Positions 14,994-15,408 of a DNA stretch of 15,408 nucleotides are shown one piece after another. This stretch comes from Bacteroidia bacterium. Its GTDB lineage: Bacteria; Bacteroidota; Bacteroidia; B-17B0; Aurantibacillaceae. Location of the stretch: the NCBI GenBank assembly GCA_026418315.1, contig JAOABO010000006.1, positions 1 to 15,408 on the forward strand. Reading direction: 5' to 3'. Each line of letters opens with the position of its first letter. Position 1 is the stretch's first letter. The notes below the pieces were generated by a model. It was not told the DNA's origin and did no database searches. It was given only the letters and a program-made list of their open reading frames with translations. A program made the position numbers and the translations under genes.

Positions 14994-15404
14994 ATGAAAT
15001 ATATTTATCTTATTGCTTTTTTAATTATACTATTTTCATGTAAAAAACCACCGGGTCCTGGTGGAAATGCCTCTATTAAAGGAAAAGTAACCATGTATTT
15101 TTACGATGCATCTACTAATACCTTTAGCAAAAAATACCCGGGTGCAGATGTAGATGTGTATATTATTTATGGTAGCGAAACAAGTTACGGCGATAGAATA
15201 AGAACCGATTATGAAGGTGACTTTGAATTCAAATATCTTAGAAAAGGAAGTTATACAATATATGTATATTCCACTGATACAGTTGCATTTAAGGGACCTC
15301 CCGCCAATCCTAAAGCCCCTAAAATTGCCATTAAAAAAACAGTAACTATTTCAAAAAACAAACAAACTTTAGATGCAGGAGAGTTTGTAATTGCTGATAA
15401 CTAA
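14994..15404 (+). CDS. Small lipoprotein with carboxypeptidase-regulatory-like (Ig-type) domain
   Basis: This 136-residue protein begins MKYIYLIAFLIILFSC with the acylated cysteine at residue 16, then a Pro/Gly-rich spacer KKPPGPGG. Residues about 26-90 (ASIKGKVTMYFYDA, GADVDVYIIYG, RTDYEGDFEFKYLRKGSYTI) look like a carboxypeptidase-regulatory/CnaB-type beta-sandwich, common in Bacteroidota envelope proteins. After the lipid-bearing cysteine there are lysines and prolines, not the acidic residues of a surface-export signal, so its orientation is unclear. It follows the secreted repeat protein by 3 nt and closes the cassette within the window. The stop codon is 4 nt from the window edge, so further genes may follow. 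Confidence 0.82.
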   Translation: MKYIYLIAFLIILFSCKKPPGPGGNASIKGKVTMYFYDASTNTFSKKYPGADVDVYIIYGSETSYGDRIRTDYEGDFEFKYLRKGSYTIYVYSTDTVAFKGPPANPKAPKIAIKKTVTISKNKQTLDAGEFVIADN

Positions 15405-15408
15405 AAGA

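Overview
The window is AT-rich bacterial chromosome that looks like Bacteroidota. Two kinds of evidence support this. First, the protein families: PorP/SprF outer-membrane proteins, an OmpA-like protein with TPR and PD40 repeats, and two secreted proteins ending in type IX secretion system (T9SS) sorting domains, one of type B (CHU_C, 'gliding motility-associated') and one of type A. Second, the promoters: several gene starts are preceded by the Bacteroidota -7 element TAnnTTTG, with no obvious Shine-Dalgarno sequence. No rRNA, tRNA, IS element, phage gene or CRISPR array was seen. Coding density is very high and no gap exceeds about 100 bases.

Left part (1-4352, minus strand): one compact housekeeping run read right to left from a promoter at 4361-4368. 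It encodes a small lipoprotein, a YbeY rRNA-maturation endonuclease joined in frame to a PLP-dependent Cys/Met-metabolism enzyme, the 23S rRNA/tRNA methyltransferase RlmN, a long-chain polyprenyl diphosphate synthase, and the first 40 codons of a cysteine-rich DUF3109-like protein that runs off the window. Gaps are -14, 3, 40 and 0 nt, so this is probably one transcript.

Middle part (4453-8483, plus strand): a divergent transcript with its own -7 element at 4428-4435. It encodes a PorP/SprF protein with a CPxFM-type C-terminus, a TPR/PD40/OmpA-like envelope protein resembling PorE-type T9SS components, and a signal-less glycosidase-fold beta-propeller protein.

Right part (8559-15404, plus strand): a promoter at 8559-8566 leads a tightly packed five-gene set. 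It encodes a large secreted CotH-kinase-family protein with a type B T9SS sorting domain, a second PorP/SprF protein 3 nt downstream, a DUF2490-like outer-membrane barrel overlapping by 4 nt, a secreted eight-repeat propeller-like protein with a type A sorting domain, and a lipoprotein 3 nt further on. The likely logic is a T9SS cargo cassette: the PorP/SprF protein is the dedicated partner of the type B CotH cargo, and the barrel, propeller protein and lipoprotein are candidate co-assembled surface or envelope parts. This cassette and the YbeY-PLP enzyme fusion are the two things most worth following up.
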